Of a stretch of 64,000 nt of DNA, positions 49,632 to 59,287 are shown in pieces. The first letter of the stretch is position 1. The number at the start of each line of letters is the position of its first letter. Source of the DNA: Caulobacter henricii. Lineage in GTDB: Bacteria; Pseudomonadota; Alphaproteobacteria; Caulobacterales; Caulobacteraceae. The position numbers were made by a program, and so were the translations under genes. Below the pieces are notes generated by a model, which was not told the origin of the DNA, did no database searches, and worked only from the letters and a program-made list of their open reading frames with translations. The stretch spans positions 824,501 through 888,500 of the forward strand of contig NZ_CP013002.1 in NCBI RefSeq assembly GCF_001414055.1, written 5' to 3'.

Positions 49632-50384
49632 TCAGATCAGCCCCAGCGCCTTGAAGCTGGCCACGCCGTCCCGACCGACCACCAGATGGTCGTGGACATT
49701 GATCTTCAGCGCCCGACCGGCGTCGATGACCTGTTTTGTCATGTCGATATCCGGCCGCGAGGGGGTGGGATCGCCCGAGGGGTGGTTGTGCAGCAGGATG
49801 ATGTTGCTGCTCGACAGCTCAAGCGCCCGCCGCATGACTTCACGGGGATAGACCGGCGCGTGGTCGACGGTGCCGCGGTTCAGCACCTCGTCGGCGATCA
49901 GCTGGTTCTTCTTGTCGAGGAACAGTACCCGGAACTGTTCGCGCGGCTCATTGGCCAGGGCGACGCGGACATAGCCCAGCAGGGCGCTCCAGGATGAGAT
50001 CACCGGGCGCTTGACGATCTTGTCGCGACCGGCCCGCAGGGCGGCCTCGTGCAGCAGCTTGATGTCGAGGGCGGCGGTTTCGCCGATCCCCGGCACGGTC
50101 ATCAGCTCCTCGATACTGGCGGCGATCACCGCGCCGAACGAGCCGAACCGGGCCAGCAGGGCCTTGGCCCTGGGCTTGACGTCGCCGCGCGCAAAGGTCC
50201 GGAAGAGATAGAGTTCGAGCAGTTCATAGTCGGGCAGGGCGACCAGGCCGCCGGCCCTGGCCCTGGCCCGCAGCCTTTCGCGATGGCCGGCATTCGGATC
50301 GCTGGTCGCGGCGCGCCCCGGCTTGCCAAGCCGCTCGACCTCGGGGTCCGGCGGCGAAGGGCTGAGCGAGGCGGCCTGAACCAT
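49632..50384 (-). CDS. radC: RadC family (JAB/MPN-domain) protein
   Basis: The 250-residue protein has a helix-hairpin-helix N-terminal part (GIGETAALDIKLL) and a JAB1/MPN-type metalloprotease-like domain with the motif HNHPSGDPTPSRPD and the upstream conserved glutamate near ADEVLNRGTVDHAPVYPREV. The family was long called DNA repair protein RadC, but its biochemical role is unresolved. The ATG at 50384 gives the normal start (MVQAASLSPSPPD). It lies downstream of map on the same strand, about 170 bases away. Confidence 0.92.
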   Translation of the reverse strand: MVQAASLSPSPPDPEVERLGKPGRAATSDPNAGHRERLRARARAGGLVALPDYELLELYLFRTFARGDVKPRAKALLARFGSFGAVIAASIEELMTVPGIGETAALDIKLLHEAALRAGRDKIVKRPVISSWSALLGYVRVALANEPREQFRVLFLDKKNQLIADEVLNRGTVDHAPVYPREVMRRALELSSSNIILLHNHPSGDPTPSRPDIDMTKQVIDAGRALKINVHDHLVVGRDGVASFKALGLI

Positions 50385-50551
50385 GATCGCGCGCCCTAGG
50401 CCTGCCGGTTCAGGGCAGGCGCAACCCAGATCGGAAGGCAACACCACCCGATGAACCTGCGAAAATGCGCGAGTTTTTCAGCTTCGGTCATGGCGAAAGC
50501 TTCGCCAATTCCGCCTGGATTGTCTATCGGAATAATGCGCGCTATGCGCGA

Positions 50552-51382
50552 TCAGCCGCCCAGGATTGCTGGCTGGAACAGGCCGGCCGGCGAGGCGGTG
50601 AAGGCCTCATAACCGTCCTCCGTCACGCCGATCGAGTGTTCGCACTGGGCCGACAGCGACTTGTCCCGGGTCACGGCGGTCCAGCCGTCGCCCAGCACCT
50701 TCACGGCCGGCTTGCCCAGATTCACCATCGGCTCAATGGTGAAGAACATGCCGGGCTTCAGCACCGCGCCCTGGCCGGGACGGCCGAAGTGCAGGATGTT
50801 GGGGGCGTCGTGGAACACGCGGCCCAGGCCATGGCCGCAGAAGTCGCGGACGACGCTGCAGCGCTGGGCCTCGACATAGGACTGGATGGCGTGACCGATG
50901 TCGCCCAGGGTCGCACCGGGCTTCACGGCGGCCAGGCCGCGGGCCATGCCTTCATAAGTGATTTCGATCAGCCGCCGCGCGCGGGGGCCGACCTCGCCGA
51001 CGCCATACATGCGCGAGGTGTCGCCGTGCCAGCCGTCGACGATCACCGTGACGTCGATATTGACGATGTCGCCGTCACGCAGGGCCCAGTCGCCTGGAAT
51101 GCCGTGGCAGACCACGTGATTGCGCGAGATGCAGACCGTCTTGGGATAGCCGCGATAGAACAGGCAGGCCGGGATAGCCTTGTGGTCGAGAATGAACTCG
51201 CGGGCCAGGGTGTCGAGATGGTCGGACGAGACACCCGGCACCACGTGCGGGATCAGCATGTCCAGGCACTCTGCCGCCAGCTTGCCGGCGCGGCGCATGC
51301 CTTCGAAATCTTCGGCCTTGTGAATCTTGATCGCACCCGTGCGGGTCTCGGCTTCGATCTCAAGGGCGTCGTCAAGGGTCAT
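50552..51382 (-). CDS. map: Methionine aminopeptidase type I
   Basis: The 276-residue metalloenzyme removes N-terminal methionine from new proteins. Metal ligands are visible: aspartates in NIDVTVIVDGWHGDTSRMY, histidine in GHGLGRVFHDAPNILHFG, glutamate in FTIEPMVN and in AQCEHSIGVT. The start MTLDDALEIEAETRTG at 51382 gives the usual length; in-frame starts at 51427 and 51508 exist. The 179-base gap to the divergent small membrane gene holds a palindrome between promoter-like elements. Confidence 0.94.
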   Translation of the reverse strand: MTLDDALEIEAETRTGAIKIHKAEDFEGMRRAGKLAAECLDMLIPHVVPGVSSDHLDTLAREFILDHKAIPACLFYRGYPKTVCISRNHVVCHGIPGDWALRDGDIVNIDVTVIVDGWHGDTSRMYGVGEVGPRARRLIEITYEGMARGLAAVKPGATLGDIGHAIQSYVEAQRCSVVRDFCGHGLGRVFHDAPNILHFGRPGQGAVLKPGMFFTIEPMVNLGKPAVKVLGDGWTAVTRDKSLSAQCEHSIGVTEDGYEAFTASPAGLFQPAILGG

Positions 51383-51483
51383 GGCGTACTCGGGCGGGGC
51401 AGGCGGCGTTAAACCGTATCTCGCCATCCTAGCATGAAACTTCAATGGCCGCCTCTGCCAGATCATCGCGCCGGCACGATGCC

Positions 51484-51512
51484 TTGACAAAGATGACGCG
51501 GGCGTCATTTTT
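51484..51512 (+). promoter_or_regulatory. Promoter-like element with palindrome in the spacer, upstream of the desaturase pair
   Basis: TTGACA (51484-51489) is followed at a 17-base spacing by an A/T-rich -10 candidate (about 51507-51512). The spacer holds the perfect palindrome ATGACGC-GG-GCGTCAT (51493-51508). A repressor binding there would block the promoter of the small membrane gene and desaturase. A hairpin with trailing T-run is an alternative reading. Confidence 0.5.
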
Positions 51513-51561
51513 GTTTCCGCGCTGGCGTTCAGACCGGCGGCAGCGGGAAGGCGAGCCAGCC

Positions 51562-51756
51562 ATGCAGCAACTACTGACCGGCCTGTTCAGGGTCATGCCC
51601 CTGCTGTTCGGACTGGGTTTCCTGGCTCCCCTGCTGGCGCAGATCATCGAACGCTTCGGCTGGACGCTGCCCAATGGCTTCTCGCCGTTGGTACTGGGTC
51701 TGCTGGTCGGCGGGCTGTGGGGCGGTTTCGCCACCGTGAAGGGCCGCTGGATATGA
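51562..51756 (+). CDS. Small two-span membrane protein coupled to a desaturase
   Basis: The 64-residue protein consists mostly of two hydrophobic segments (about 5-27 and 41-58) with a short polar hairpin (ERFGWTLPNG) between. The start ATG has a GGGAAGGCGAG region upstream. Its stop overlaps the desaturase ATG (ATGA), so the two genes are coupled. I do not recognise a family; a small partner or stabiliser of the desaturase is possible. Confidence 0.75.
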   Translation: MQQLLTGLFRVMPLLFGLGFLAPLLAQIIERFGWTLPNGFSPLVLGLLVGGLWGGFATVKGRWI

Positions 51757-52646
51757 GCGCGCCGACCCTCACCGACGCCGAGGTCGCAGGCCTCGACGAG
51801 CGGGCCCTGATCAGGCTCGAAAAGACCGTCGCCGAGGCCTATCTGGGCGGGGTGCCCTGGGGCTCGGTGACCTGGGCCCTGGTCAATACTGCGGTCTGGT
51901 TCTCGCTCTGGCCCCTGACCCTGTCAGGGCTTCTGCCGCTCTGGGCGGCCTTCCCGATCGCGACCGTCAGTATCGCCCTGAGCTATCTGCCCTCGCATGA
52001 GGCCCAGCACCGCATCATCGCCCGCGAGGGTCAGCCGCTGTTCTGGTTGAACGAGCTGGTCGGCCATATCTCGACCCTGTCTCTGGTGCTGCCCTATGAC
52101 GTGGCCCGCCTGACCCACTACGAGCACCACAAGCACGCCAATCATCCGGACCTCGATCCGGACTACAGCACCCACGCCGACGGAACCCTGGACTTCCTGC
52201 GGAGGACCATCGCCAACCGCCAGCCGTCGGGGGCCGGCGACAAGGCCTATGGCGAGACGCTGATGCGTCTGGGCACCGACGAGGCCCGCCGCGCGATGAT
52301 TATCGCCGCCGTCTATCGGCTAGGCCATTTTTCGATCCTGTTCGCCCTGGCCTGGAGCGGCCATGCGATTGAGGCGGCCCTGATCTGGTGGCTGCCGCGC
52401 CAGCTGGCGGCCACCTATATCCAGTACTTTCTGAGCTTCGCCCCGCACCACCCGGCCAAGGCGATCGGTCGCTATCGCGACACCCGGGCCTTCAGAAGTC
52501 CGCTGGGCAATATCCTGACCATGGGGATGCAGTTTCACATCATCCACCATCTCTATCCGCGCATCCCGCTGATGCGGACCCCGGCGGCCTATTGGGCGAT
52601 GCGGCCTATCCTCAAGGCCCGGGGCTGTGACCTGGGCGCGCTTTAG
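51753..52646 (+). CDS. Membrane fatty acid desaturase-like protein
   Basis: The 297-residue protein has four to six membrane segments and the histidine boxes typical of the desaturase/hydroxylase superfamily: HEAQHRII, HYEHHKHANH and FHIIHHLYP. The histidines bind a di-iron centre for oxygen-dependent introduction of a double bond or hydroxyl group. Carotenoid-modifying enzymes share these boxes, so the substrate is uncertain. It is coupled to the preceding small membrane gene and ends ten bases before the convergent lipoprotein gene. Confidence 0.88.
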   Translation: MSAPTLTDAEVAGLDERALIRLEKTVAEAYLGGVPWGSVTWALVNTAVWFSLWPLTLSGLLPLWAAFPIATVSIALSYLPSHEAQHRIIAREGQPLFWLNELVGHISTLSLVLPYDVARLTHYEHHKHANHPDLDPDYSTHADGTLDFLRRTIANRQPSGAGDKAYGETLMRLGTDEARRAMIIAAVYRLGHFSILFALAWSGHAIEAALIWWLPRQLAATYIQYFLSFAPHHPAKAIGRYRDTRAFRSPLGNILTMGMQFHIIHHLYPRIPLMRTPAAYWAMRPILKARGCDLGAL

Positions 52647-52655
52647 GCCGGCGGT

Positions 52656-53045
52656 TCAGGACTTGATGCGGCGGGCCTCTCCCGGCGTGGCGGCGGGCTT
52701 GACCTCTTCCAGGAAGCGCGCCTCCAGCGTCGTCGGCCGGTCGCGGCGTACGCGGCAGACACCCTTGTAGCGGGATACCCGGCCCGAGGTCTTCTCGGTG
52801 ACATCGGCGGTGAACTTGACGTCCCAGTCACCGGACTTGCCGACAGAGACAGGATCCATGTCGCTGGACGTGACATTGTTGATCGGCCCCAGCTTGAACT
52901 GCTCTTCCAGCTTGGTTGTGCAGGCCTTGAAGGCGAAGACGGCGCGCAGGGCGGTCATCATGCCGCCCTCCTTGCCGCCCTCGGAGGCGCCACAGCCCGA
53001 CAGGGCCAGGACGGCGCACAGCGCCGTCAGGGTCGAGAATTTCAT
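52656..53045 (-). CDS. Putative lipoprotein of unknown function
   Basis: The 129-residue protein starts MKFSTLTALCAVLALSGCG with a lipobox cysteine at about residue 18. The mature part contains MTALRAVFAFKACTTKLEEQFKLGPINNVTSSDMDPVSVGKSGDWDVKFTADVTEKTSGRVSRYKGVCRVRRD, a mixed helix-strand arrangement with two more cysteines. No family is recognised. It faces the desaturase gene tail to tail. Confidence 0.75.
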   Translation of the reverse strand: MKFSTLTALCAVLALSGCGASEGGKEGGMMTALRAVFAFKACTTKLEEQFKLGPINNVTSSDMDPVSVGKSGDWDVKFTADVTEKTSGRVSRYKGVCRVRRDRPTTLEARFLEEVKPAATPGEARRIKS

Positions 53046-53124
53046 GTGCTGCACATCCCCCAAGCTCGCGGCGGGAGGTTAGTGAGGGCGGCCGCGAATG
53101 CAGCTTAATTCGCCGTCATGTCCG

Positions 53125-53826
53125 TTAAGGGAGCAGGGTCAGGCGGCGGGCAATGCGGACCGCCTGCGGGCTGAGATCGCAGCCATAGACCAGCACCTCG
53201 ACACCGGCCTCCACTGCCTGGGCGAGGCCCCGCGCGAAGGCGGGGTCAAGGTCTTCACAGGCCTTGAAGCCCTCACAGTCGGCGCGCTGGACCACGAACA
53301 GGGCGACCGCCCGATGCCCTTCGGCGACCTGGGCGGCGAGATCGGCAAGATGCCGGGTCGACCGGGCCGCCTTGCAGTCCGGAAACTCGGCCAGGCCCGG
53401 GGTGCGTGACAGGTGCACGTTCTTGACCTCCAGCCAGCAGGGCGGCCGGGCGGGATCGGTCAGCAGGAAGTCGACGCGGCTGGCCTCGCGATACTTCACC
53501 TCCGGCTTGACGGTCGCATAGCCCGACAGCTCGGGAATGGAGTCGGCAGCCAGGGCCTCGGCGACCAGTCGGTTGGGCAGCAGGGTGTTGACGCCGACCA
53601 GGCTGGTCTCGGTCTCCACCAGTTGCAGGCTCCAGGCCAGCTTGCGCTTGGGATCGTCCGACCACGACACCCAGGCGCCTTGTCCGGGCAGGTTGACCCC
53701 CAGCATCGCACCGGGATTGGGGCAGTGGGCCGTGATGGCCCGCCCGTCATCCAGCACCAGATCGGCGAAGAAGCGCTTGTAGCGCTGGACGAGTCGGCCG
53801 CGAACGAGCGGTTGCGGGAGCAGCAT
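53125..53826 (-). CDS. sfsA: SfsA family nuclease-like protein
   Basis: The 233-residue protein begins [28 protein letters not shown], the classic SfsA start, with an OB-like N-terminal domain followed by a restriction-nuclease-like core ([22 protein letters not shown], with acidic and lysine catalytic-type residues). Historically it was called sugar fermentation stimulation protein; nuclease activity has been proposed. It is divergent from the CinA-domain gene across 53 bases. Confidence 0.93.
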   Translation of the reverse strand: MLLPQPLVRGRLVQRYKRFFADLVLDDGRAITAHCPNPGAMLGVNLPGQGAWVSWSDDPKRKLAWSLQLVETETSLVGVNTLLPNRLVAEALAADSIPELSGYATVKPEVKYREASRVDFLLTDPARPPCWLEVKNVHLSRTPGLAEFPDCKAARSTRHLADLAAQVAEGHRAVALFVVQRADCEGFKACEDLDPAFARGLAQAVEAGVEVLVYGCDLSPQAVRIARRLTLLP

Positions 53827-53879
53827 GGCGGCCCTAAGTCGGGTGGGACAAAGATGATGCGATGTAGGGGAGCGCGACG

Positions 53880-54647
53880 ATGACGGCCAGTACGGATCGG
53901 GTGACGGCGGCGGTGCTGATCATCGGCGACGAGATTCTCTCGGGGCGCACCCAGGACGTCAATCTCAGCGCCATCGCCCGCTATCTGGCCACCTACGGCG
54001 TCGACCTGGCCGAGGCGCGCGTCGTGCCGGACATCGAGCAGGAGATCGTCGACGCGGTCAACGCCCTGCGCGCCCGCTATGACTATGTCATCACCACGGG
54101 CGGCATCGGCCCGACCCATGATGACATCACCGCCGATTCCGTGGCCAAGGCCTTCGGGGTGACCGCTCCCGAACATCCCGAGATCATGGCCCTGCTGCGC
54201 GAGCGCTGGGGCGAGCCCAATGCCGCCCGCCGCCGTATGGCCCATGTGCCCGAGGGCGGCGTTCTGGTGAAGAACCCCGTCCAGGGACCGCCCGGCTTCC
54301 AGATCGAGAACGTCTTCGTCCTCGCCGGAGTGCCGGCGATCATGCGGGGCATGCTGGGCGATGTCGGCCCGCGCCTGCGCACCGGGGCGGTGGTGATCAG
54401 CCGGACCGTTCGCGTCACCGGCTCGGGCGAAGGCCTGATCGCCGCCCCGCTCGAGGCCGTGGCCAAGGCCCATCCGGACATGTCGCTGGGCAGCTATCCG
54501 TTCTTTTCGCCGCCGGACATCTATGGGGCCAATCTGGTCGTGCGCGGGCGCGATCCGGCCGAGGTCGATGCCGCAGTCGAGGAGCTGGTGGTAGCGCTGA
54601 CGGAGGCCGGAGCGGCCCAGATCGAACGGATCGCGCCGGAGGCGTGA
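53880..54647 (+). CDS. CinA/MoaB-type molybdopterin-binding domain protein
   Basis: The 255-residue protein consists of a MoaB/MogA-like domain: [42 protein letters not shown], then [27 protein letters not shown]. The motif [11 protein letters not shown] is characteristic of the N-terminal COG1058 part of CinA. It lacks the C-terminal amidase domain of full-length CinA, so it is the short form, with unknown or pyrophosphatase-type activity. A tRNA gene lies 13 bases downstream on the other strand. Confidence 0.9.
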   Translation: MTASTDRVTAAVLIIGDEILSGRTQDVNLSAIARYLATYGVDLAEARVVPDIEQEIVDAVNALRARYDYVITTGGIGPTHDDITADSVAKAFGVTAPEHPEIMALLRERWGEPNAARRRMAHVPEGGVLVKNPVQGPPGFQIENVFVLAGVPAIMRGMLGDVGPRLRTGAVVISRTVRVTGSGEGLIAAPLEAVAKAHPDMSLGSYPFFSPPDIYGANLVVRGRDPAEVDAAVEELVVALTEAGAAQIERIAPEA

Positions 54648-54660
54648 CCCGGCACCGGGC

Positions 54661-54744
54661 TGGTAGGGACAGTGGGACTCGAACCCACACGGATTGCTCC
54701 AACGGATTTTAAGTCCGGCGCGTCTACCATTCCGCCATGTCCCC
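54661..54744 (-). tRNA. tRNA-Leu, anticodon UAA
   Basis: The minus-strand sequence starts GGGGACATGGCGGAATGGTA and ends TGTCCCT-A-CCA, giving a seven-pair acceptor stem (one G-U pair) and encoded CCA (54661-54663). The anticodon arm CCGGACTTAAAATCCG puts TAA in the loop, so leucine. The D-arm has GGTA; the T-arm has GGTTCGAGTCCC. A variable arm is present, as expected for class II tRNA-Leu. Confidence 0.93.
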
Positions 54745-54942
54745 AGGTAGCCGGACGGCCTTACGCCAAGGGGTTTGCGCCGTCGAGAGCGCAGGCAGGC
54801 TCTGCCCTGCAAAAACGGGGCGTGACCGCAATGATCCTTGGCGATCCCATCCCAAAACCCTCGTGGGTCATGCTAGTCAGGCTGCATCCCTGGCCGCGCC
54901 GCAATACCTGGCGTCGCGTCTGTCCTGTTCCGGAGTCCCACC

Positions 54943-55305
54943 TTGCGCGGTCTATCCCTTCTGACGGCCCTTCTGGTTGCCGGTTGCGCCGCATCGGGGC
55001 CATCGGAACTGCCGCCCGCTGCCCAGATCGCCGGCGCTGACCCCGTGGTGCGGGGCAAGGTTCTGGTCGAGGCCAATTGCTCGGCCTGCCATGCCGTGGG
55101 GCCGGTCGGCGACAGTCCACTGCCGAAGGCACCGCCCTTTCGGGTGCTCGGCCAGCGTTATCCCGTGGCCAATCTGCAGGAAGCCTTTGCGGAAGGGATT
55201 TCGACAGGCCACCCCCAGATGCCGCAGGTTGTTCTGGAGGCGGAACAGGTCAAGGACCTGATCGCCTATCTGGAAAGCGTCCAGACCCCGGCCGGGACAC
55301 GCTGA
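54943..55305 (+). CDS. Small lipoprotein cytochrome c
   Basis: The 120-residue protein starts with TTG after a GGAG site. It has a lipobox (LLVAGCAAS, cysteine at about residue 15) and a class I cytochrome c domain with heme motif CSACH (about 46-50) and the distal methionine in HPQMPQVVL. It should be a membrane-anchored electron carrier. About 200 bases lie between this gene and the tRNA, in which I see no further gene. Confidence 0.88.
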   Translation: MRGLSLLTALLVAGCAASGPSELPPAAQIAGADPVVRGKVLVEANCSACHAVGPVGDSPLPKAPPFRVLGQRYPVANLQEAFAEGISTGHPQMPQVVLEAEQVKDLIAYLESVQTPAGTR

Positions 55306-55371
55306 TCGGCATTAGACGGACGGGTCTCACATGTTAGCGTCACGGTTCTGAATCAGGGACGGGGACGGAAC

Positions 55372-56652
55372 ATGCAGGTTGGACTCAAGGCACTGGCGGT
55401 CGCCGGATCGCTTCTGGCGGCGACAGCGGCCCAGGCGGCGCAGGTCGAGGCGCTCAGCGCCGCGCGGATGCTTGATGTGGCGTCGGGCAAATATGTTGAA
55501 AACCCGGTGGTCATCATCACCGATGGCCGGATCACGGCCGTCGGCAAAAAGGGCGAGATCGCCCTGCCGGCCGGGGCCAAGCTCATCGACCTGCCGGGCG
55601 CAACCCTGCTGCCGGGCCTGATCGACATGCACGTGCACCTCGATAGTCTGGCCGAGGTCGGGGGCTATAACAGCCTGCAATACAGCGATGCCTTCTGGAG
55701 CGTGATCCAGACCGCCAATGCCAAGGCCACGCTCGAGGCTGGCTTCACCACCGTGCGCAATGTCGGCTCTGACCGTTTCAACGATGTGGGCCTGCGCGAA
55801 GCCATCGATGGCGGTTATGTGCCAGGGCCCCGTGTGGTGACGGCCGGCTATGCCATCGGCGCGACCGGCGGACACTGCGACTCGACCTATTTCCCGCCCT
55901 CGATGGCGCAAAAGGGTCCCTATGTCGCCGATGGTGCGGAAGAGGGTCGCAAGCAGGTGCGGGCGGTACGCAAGTACGGTGCCCAGGTGATCAAGATCTG
56001 CGCCACCGGCGGTGTGTTCTCGCGCAATACCGAGCCTGGCCAGCAGCAACTGTCCCTGGCCGAGATGAGCGCCATCGTCGATGAAGCCCATATGTGGGGC
56101 CTCAAGGTCGCGGCCCACGCCCATGGCGCGGCCGGCATCAAGGACGCCATCCGCGCCGGCGTCGATACAATCGAGCATGTCAGCCTCGTCGACGACGAAG
56201 GCATCAAGCTGGCCGTCCAGAAGGGCGCCTGGTTCTCGATGGATATCTACAACACCGACTACACCCAGTCCGAAGGCAAGAAGAACGGCGTGCTGGAAGA
56301 CAATCTGCGCAAGGACCGCGAAATCGGCGATGTGCAGCGCGAGAACTTCCGCAAGGCGATCAAGGCCGGGGTCAAGATGGTGCTGGGCACCGACGCCGGC
56401 ATCTATCCGCACGGCCAGAACGCCAAGCAGTTCGCCGTCATGGTCCGCTACGGAGCCTCCCCGCTGCAGGCCATCCAGTCCGCCACGGTCAATGCCGCCC
56501 AGGCCCTGGGGCAGGAAAAGGATGTCGGTCAGGTCGCCGTCGGGCGCTATGCCGACATCATTGCCGTTTCGGGCGATCCGCTCGCCGACGTGACGACGCT
56601 GGAAAAGCCGGTTTTCGTCATGAAGGGCGGGGCGGTGGTGCGCCAACCCTGA
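55372..56652 (+). CDS. Exported amidohydrolase (Xaa-Pro/imidazolonepropionase-like)
   Basis: The 426-residue protein has a signal peptide (residues 1-22, ending AQA) and an amidohydrolase TIM barrel. Metal-site motifs are LIDMHVHLD, a candidate carboxylated lysine in QVIKICATGGVFS, KVAAHAHGAAG, TIEHVSLVDDEG and the final aspartate in VLGTDAGIYPHG. Relatives hydrolyse dipeptides ending in proline or other small amides. It is followed by a 10-bp perfect hairpin and an S9 peptidase, suggesting a role in peptide use. Confidence 0.9.
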   Translation: MQVGLKALAVAGSLLAATAAQAAQVEALSAARMLDVASGKYVENPVVIITDGRITAVGKKGEIALPAGAKLIDLPGATLLPGLIDMHVHLDSLAEVGGYNSLQYSDAFWSVIQTANAKATLEAGFTTVRNVGSDRFNDVGLREAIDGGYVPGPRVVTAGYAIGATGGHCDSTYFPPSMAQKGPYVADGAEEGRKQVRAVRKYGAQVIKICATGGVFSRNTEPGQQQLSLAEMSAIVDEAHMWGLKVAAHAHGAAGIKDAIRAGVDTIEHVSLVDDEGIKLAVQKGAWFSMDIYNTDYTQSEGKKNGVLEDNLRKDREIGDVQRENFRKAIKAGVKMVLGTDAGIYPHGQNAKQFAVMVRYGASPLQAIQSATVNAAQALGQEKDVGQVAVGRYADIIAVSGDPLADVTTLEKPVFVMKGGAVVRQP

Positions 56653-56660
56653 GGGCTTCC

Positions 56661-56689
56661 GGCGTGAGCGCACGAAAAACGCTCACGCC
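56661..56689 (+). terminator. Hairpin after the amidohydrolase gene
   Basis: GGCGTGAGCG (56661-56670) and CGCTCACGCC (56680-56689) are exact complements around CACGAAAAA. It lies nine bases after the stop. No strong T-run follows, so termination may be partial. Confidence 0.6.
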
Positions 56690-56808
56690 GACCTTCCGGG
56701 GACGAATTTTCGTTTCCTTGCCGGCACTCACTGCCTAATCCTGCCGCCCTTCGTCACCGGTGCCCTGGCCAAATGCGGCGGGCGCGACGTCACCGAGAGG
56801 GGCCCTGC

Positions 56809-59274
56809 ATGTTTGAGAACACTGTCCGCCGCCGCGCACTGACCCTGGCGGCTTCGGTCGCCCTGGTGGCCCTGTCAGCCGGGATGAGCCTGGCCGCCGG
56901 CGCTGAAGTCTATCAAACCCCGCCCGCGCCGATCGCCCAGATCCTCGATGCGCCCCAGACGCCGGGCGTCAGCCTGAGCCCCGAGCGCAAGACCATGGCC
57001 CTGCTGGGCCGGGAAAACCTGCCGTCCATCGCGGCGGTGTCCGAGCCCATCCTCCGCCTCGGCGGCTTCCGCATCAATCCGCGCAGCAACGGCCCGATCG
57101 AGGCCCGCACCAACTGGCTGAACAGCCTGAGCTTCCAGGACGTCGCCAGCGGCAAGACCCAGGTCGTCGCCCTGCCGGAAGGGGCCCGCTATACCGAGGC
57201 CCGCTGGTCGGCGGACGGATCCAAGCTGGCCTTTGTTCTCGACGGCAAACAGGGACTGGAGCTCTGGATTGCGGATCGCCGTTCGGCGACGGCCCGCAAG
57301 GTCGAAGGGTTTCTGCTGAATGCGGCCTTCGGGACCAGCTATTACTGGCTGCCCGACGGTCAGTCGCTTCTGGTCGCCGCTATTCCTGCTGGTCGCGGCC
57401 CCGCGCCGGTGGCGGATGACTCTCCCAAAGGTCCGATCGTTCAGGAGTCTGCCGGACGCACGGCGGCGATCCGCACCTTTCAGGACCTGCTGGCCTCCGA
57501 GCATGATGAGGCCCTGTTCGACCACTATTTCACCCGCCAACTGGTCCGGGTGAACCTGGCGGACGGCTCCCTGGCGCCCCTGGGTGCGCCTGGCCTCTAT
57601 TCGGCGGTGACGCCCTCGCCGGACGGTCAGTTCATTCTGACCAACCGGCTGAAGCGCCCCTACAGCTATCTGGTTCCGGCCAGCCGCTTCCCGACCGAGA
57701 TCAACGTGCTCGACGCCCAGGGAAAGCTGGTCAAGGCCCTGGCCGACCGTCCCCTGGCCGACAATCTGCCGGCGGCCTTCGATGCCGTCTCGGTGGGACC
57801 GCGGTCCGTGTCCTGGCGCGAGGACGCGCCGGCCACCCTGGTCTGGGCCGAGGCCCAGGATGGCGGTGATCCGCGCAAGAAGGTGGCGATCCATGACCGG
57901 GTCCTGAGCCTGGCAGCACCGTTCACGGCGGCCCCGACTACCGTTGTGGATCTTGACCAGCGCTATGCCGGCATCGACTGGGGCCGCGCCGACTTCGCCA
58001 TCCTGGCCAGCCGCTGGTGGGAGACGCGCAAGGAAAAGCGCTTCGCCATTGACCCGTCCAAGCCGGGTTCGAGCCGTCTGATCCTCGAGCGCAACTACCA
58101 GGACCGCTACAACGATCCCGGCGCGCCGGTCACCCGCACCAATGCCAAGGGCGAGGAAGTTCTCCACTTCACGCCGGACGGCAAGGGCCTGTTCGTTGCC
58201 GGGGCCGGGGCGAGCGCCAAGGGCGAGTTCCCGTTCATCGGCGTAATGGATATCGCGACCGGCAAGACCAGCCGGCAGTGGCAGTCCGCAGCCCCCTATT
58301 ACGAAGTGCCGGTCGCCTTGGCTGACGAGGCCGGCAAGACCGTGATCACCCGTCGCGAAAGCAAGGACGAGCCGCCGAACTATGTCCTTCGGTCCGTCAA
58401 GGGCGGCAAGGCCGTGCCCCTGACCAAGTTTGCCGACCGCGCGCCGCAGTTCGCCGGGGTCAGCAAGCAGACCATCACCTATAGCCGCGCCGACGGGGTG
58501 AAGCTGTCGGGAACCCTCTATCTGCCGGCCGGCTACGACAAGGCCAAGGACGGGCCGCTGCCCTTGCTGATGTGGGCCTATCCGGAAGAGTTCACCGACG
58601 CCTCGGTGGCCGGCCAGACCGTGGATGCCGGCAACCGTTTCGTTCGCCCCGGCGGGACCAGCCACCTCTTCCTGCTGACCCAGGGCTATGCCGTCCTGGA
58701 CGGGCCTTCCATGCCGATCATTGGCGTGAATGGGGCAGAGCCGAACGACACCTATGTCGAGCAGCTCACCGCCAGCGCCAAGTCTGCCGTCGATGCGGTG
58801 GTGGCCCTGGGTGTGGCCGACAAGGACCGGATTGCCGTCGGCGGGCACAGCTATGGTGCCTTCATGACCGCCAATCTGCTGGCCCACACCAATCTGTTCC
58901 GGGCCGGTATCGCCCGTTCGGGGGCCTATAATCGCACCCTGACGCCGTTCGGCTTCCAGGCCGAGCAGCGCACCTACTGGGAGGCGACGGACACCTATAC
59001 GAAGATGAGCCCCTTCACCTACGCGACCAAGGTCAATGAGCCTATCCTGCTGATCCACGGTCAGGCCGATGACAACAGCGGCACCTTCCCGGTGCAGAGC
59101 GAGCGGTTCTATGCGGCCCTGAAGGGGGCCGGCGCCACGGTGCGTTATGTCGTCCTGCCCAATGAGGCGCATGGCTACCGCGCCCGGGAATCGACCATGC
59201 ACACGCTCTGGGAAATGACCCGCTGGCTGGACCAGTATGTGAAGACCGCACCGCCGCGCGCCGCCGGCAAGTAG
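56809..59274 (+). CDS. Exported S9-family prolyl oligopeptidase-type peptidase
   Basis: The 821-residue protein has a signal peptide (about 1-31), a large beta-propeller-like part and a C-terminal alpha/beta-hydrolase peptidase domain. The catalytic serine lies in [18 protein letters not shown], the aspartate in [11 protein letters not shown] and the histidine in LPNEAHGYR. The family cleaves peptides at proline, alanine or glutamate; exact specificity cannot be told. The start at 56809 ([11 protein letters not shown]) fits the signal peptide. metN starts 13 bases after its stop, so the two may be cotranscribed. Confidence 0.9.
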   Translation: MFENTVRRRALTLAASVALVALSAGMSLAAGAEVYQTPPAPIAQILDAPQTPGVSLSPERKTMALLGRENLPSIAAVSEPILRLGGFRINPRSNGPIEARTNWLNSLSFQDVASGKTQVVALPEGARYTEARWSADGSKLAFVLDGKQGLELWIADRRSATARKVEGFLLNAAFGTSYYWLPDGQSLLVAAIPAGRGPAPVADDSPKGPIVQESAGRTAAIRTFQDLLASEHDEALFDHYFTRQLVRVNLADGSLAPLGAPGLYSAVTPSPDGQFILTNRLKRPYSYLVPASRFPTEINVLDAQGKLVKALADRPLADNLPAAFDAVSVGPRSVSWREDAPATLVWAEAQDGGDPRKKVAIHDRVLSLAAPFTAAPTTVVDLDQRYAGIDWGRADFAILASRWWETRKEKRFAIDPSKPGSSRLILERNYQDRYNDPGAPVTRTNAKGEEVLHFTPDGKGLFVAGAGASAKGEFPFIGVMDIATGKTSRQWQSAAPYYEVPVALADEAGKTVITRRESKDEPPNYVLRSVKGGKAVPLTKFADRAPQFAGVSKQTITYSRADGVKLSGTLYLPAGYDKAKDGPLPLLMWAYPEEFTDASVAGQTVDAGNRFVRPGGTSHLFLLTQGYAVLDGPSMPIIGVNGAEPNDTYVEQLTASAKSAVDAVVALGVADKDRIAVGGHSYGAFMTANLLAHTNLFRAGIARSGAYNRTLTPFGFQAEQRTYWEATDTYTKMSPFTYATKVNEPILLIHGQADDNSGTFPVQSERFYAALKGAGATVRYVVLPNEAHGYRARESTMHTLWEMTRWLDQYVKTAPPRAAGK

Positions 59275-59287
59275 GGACTGTCCAGAC

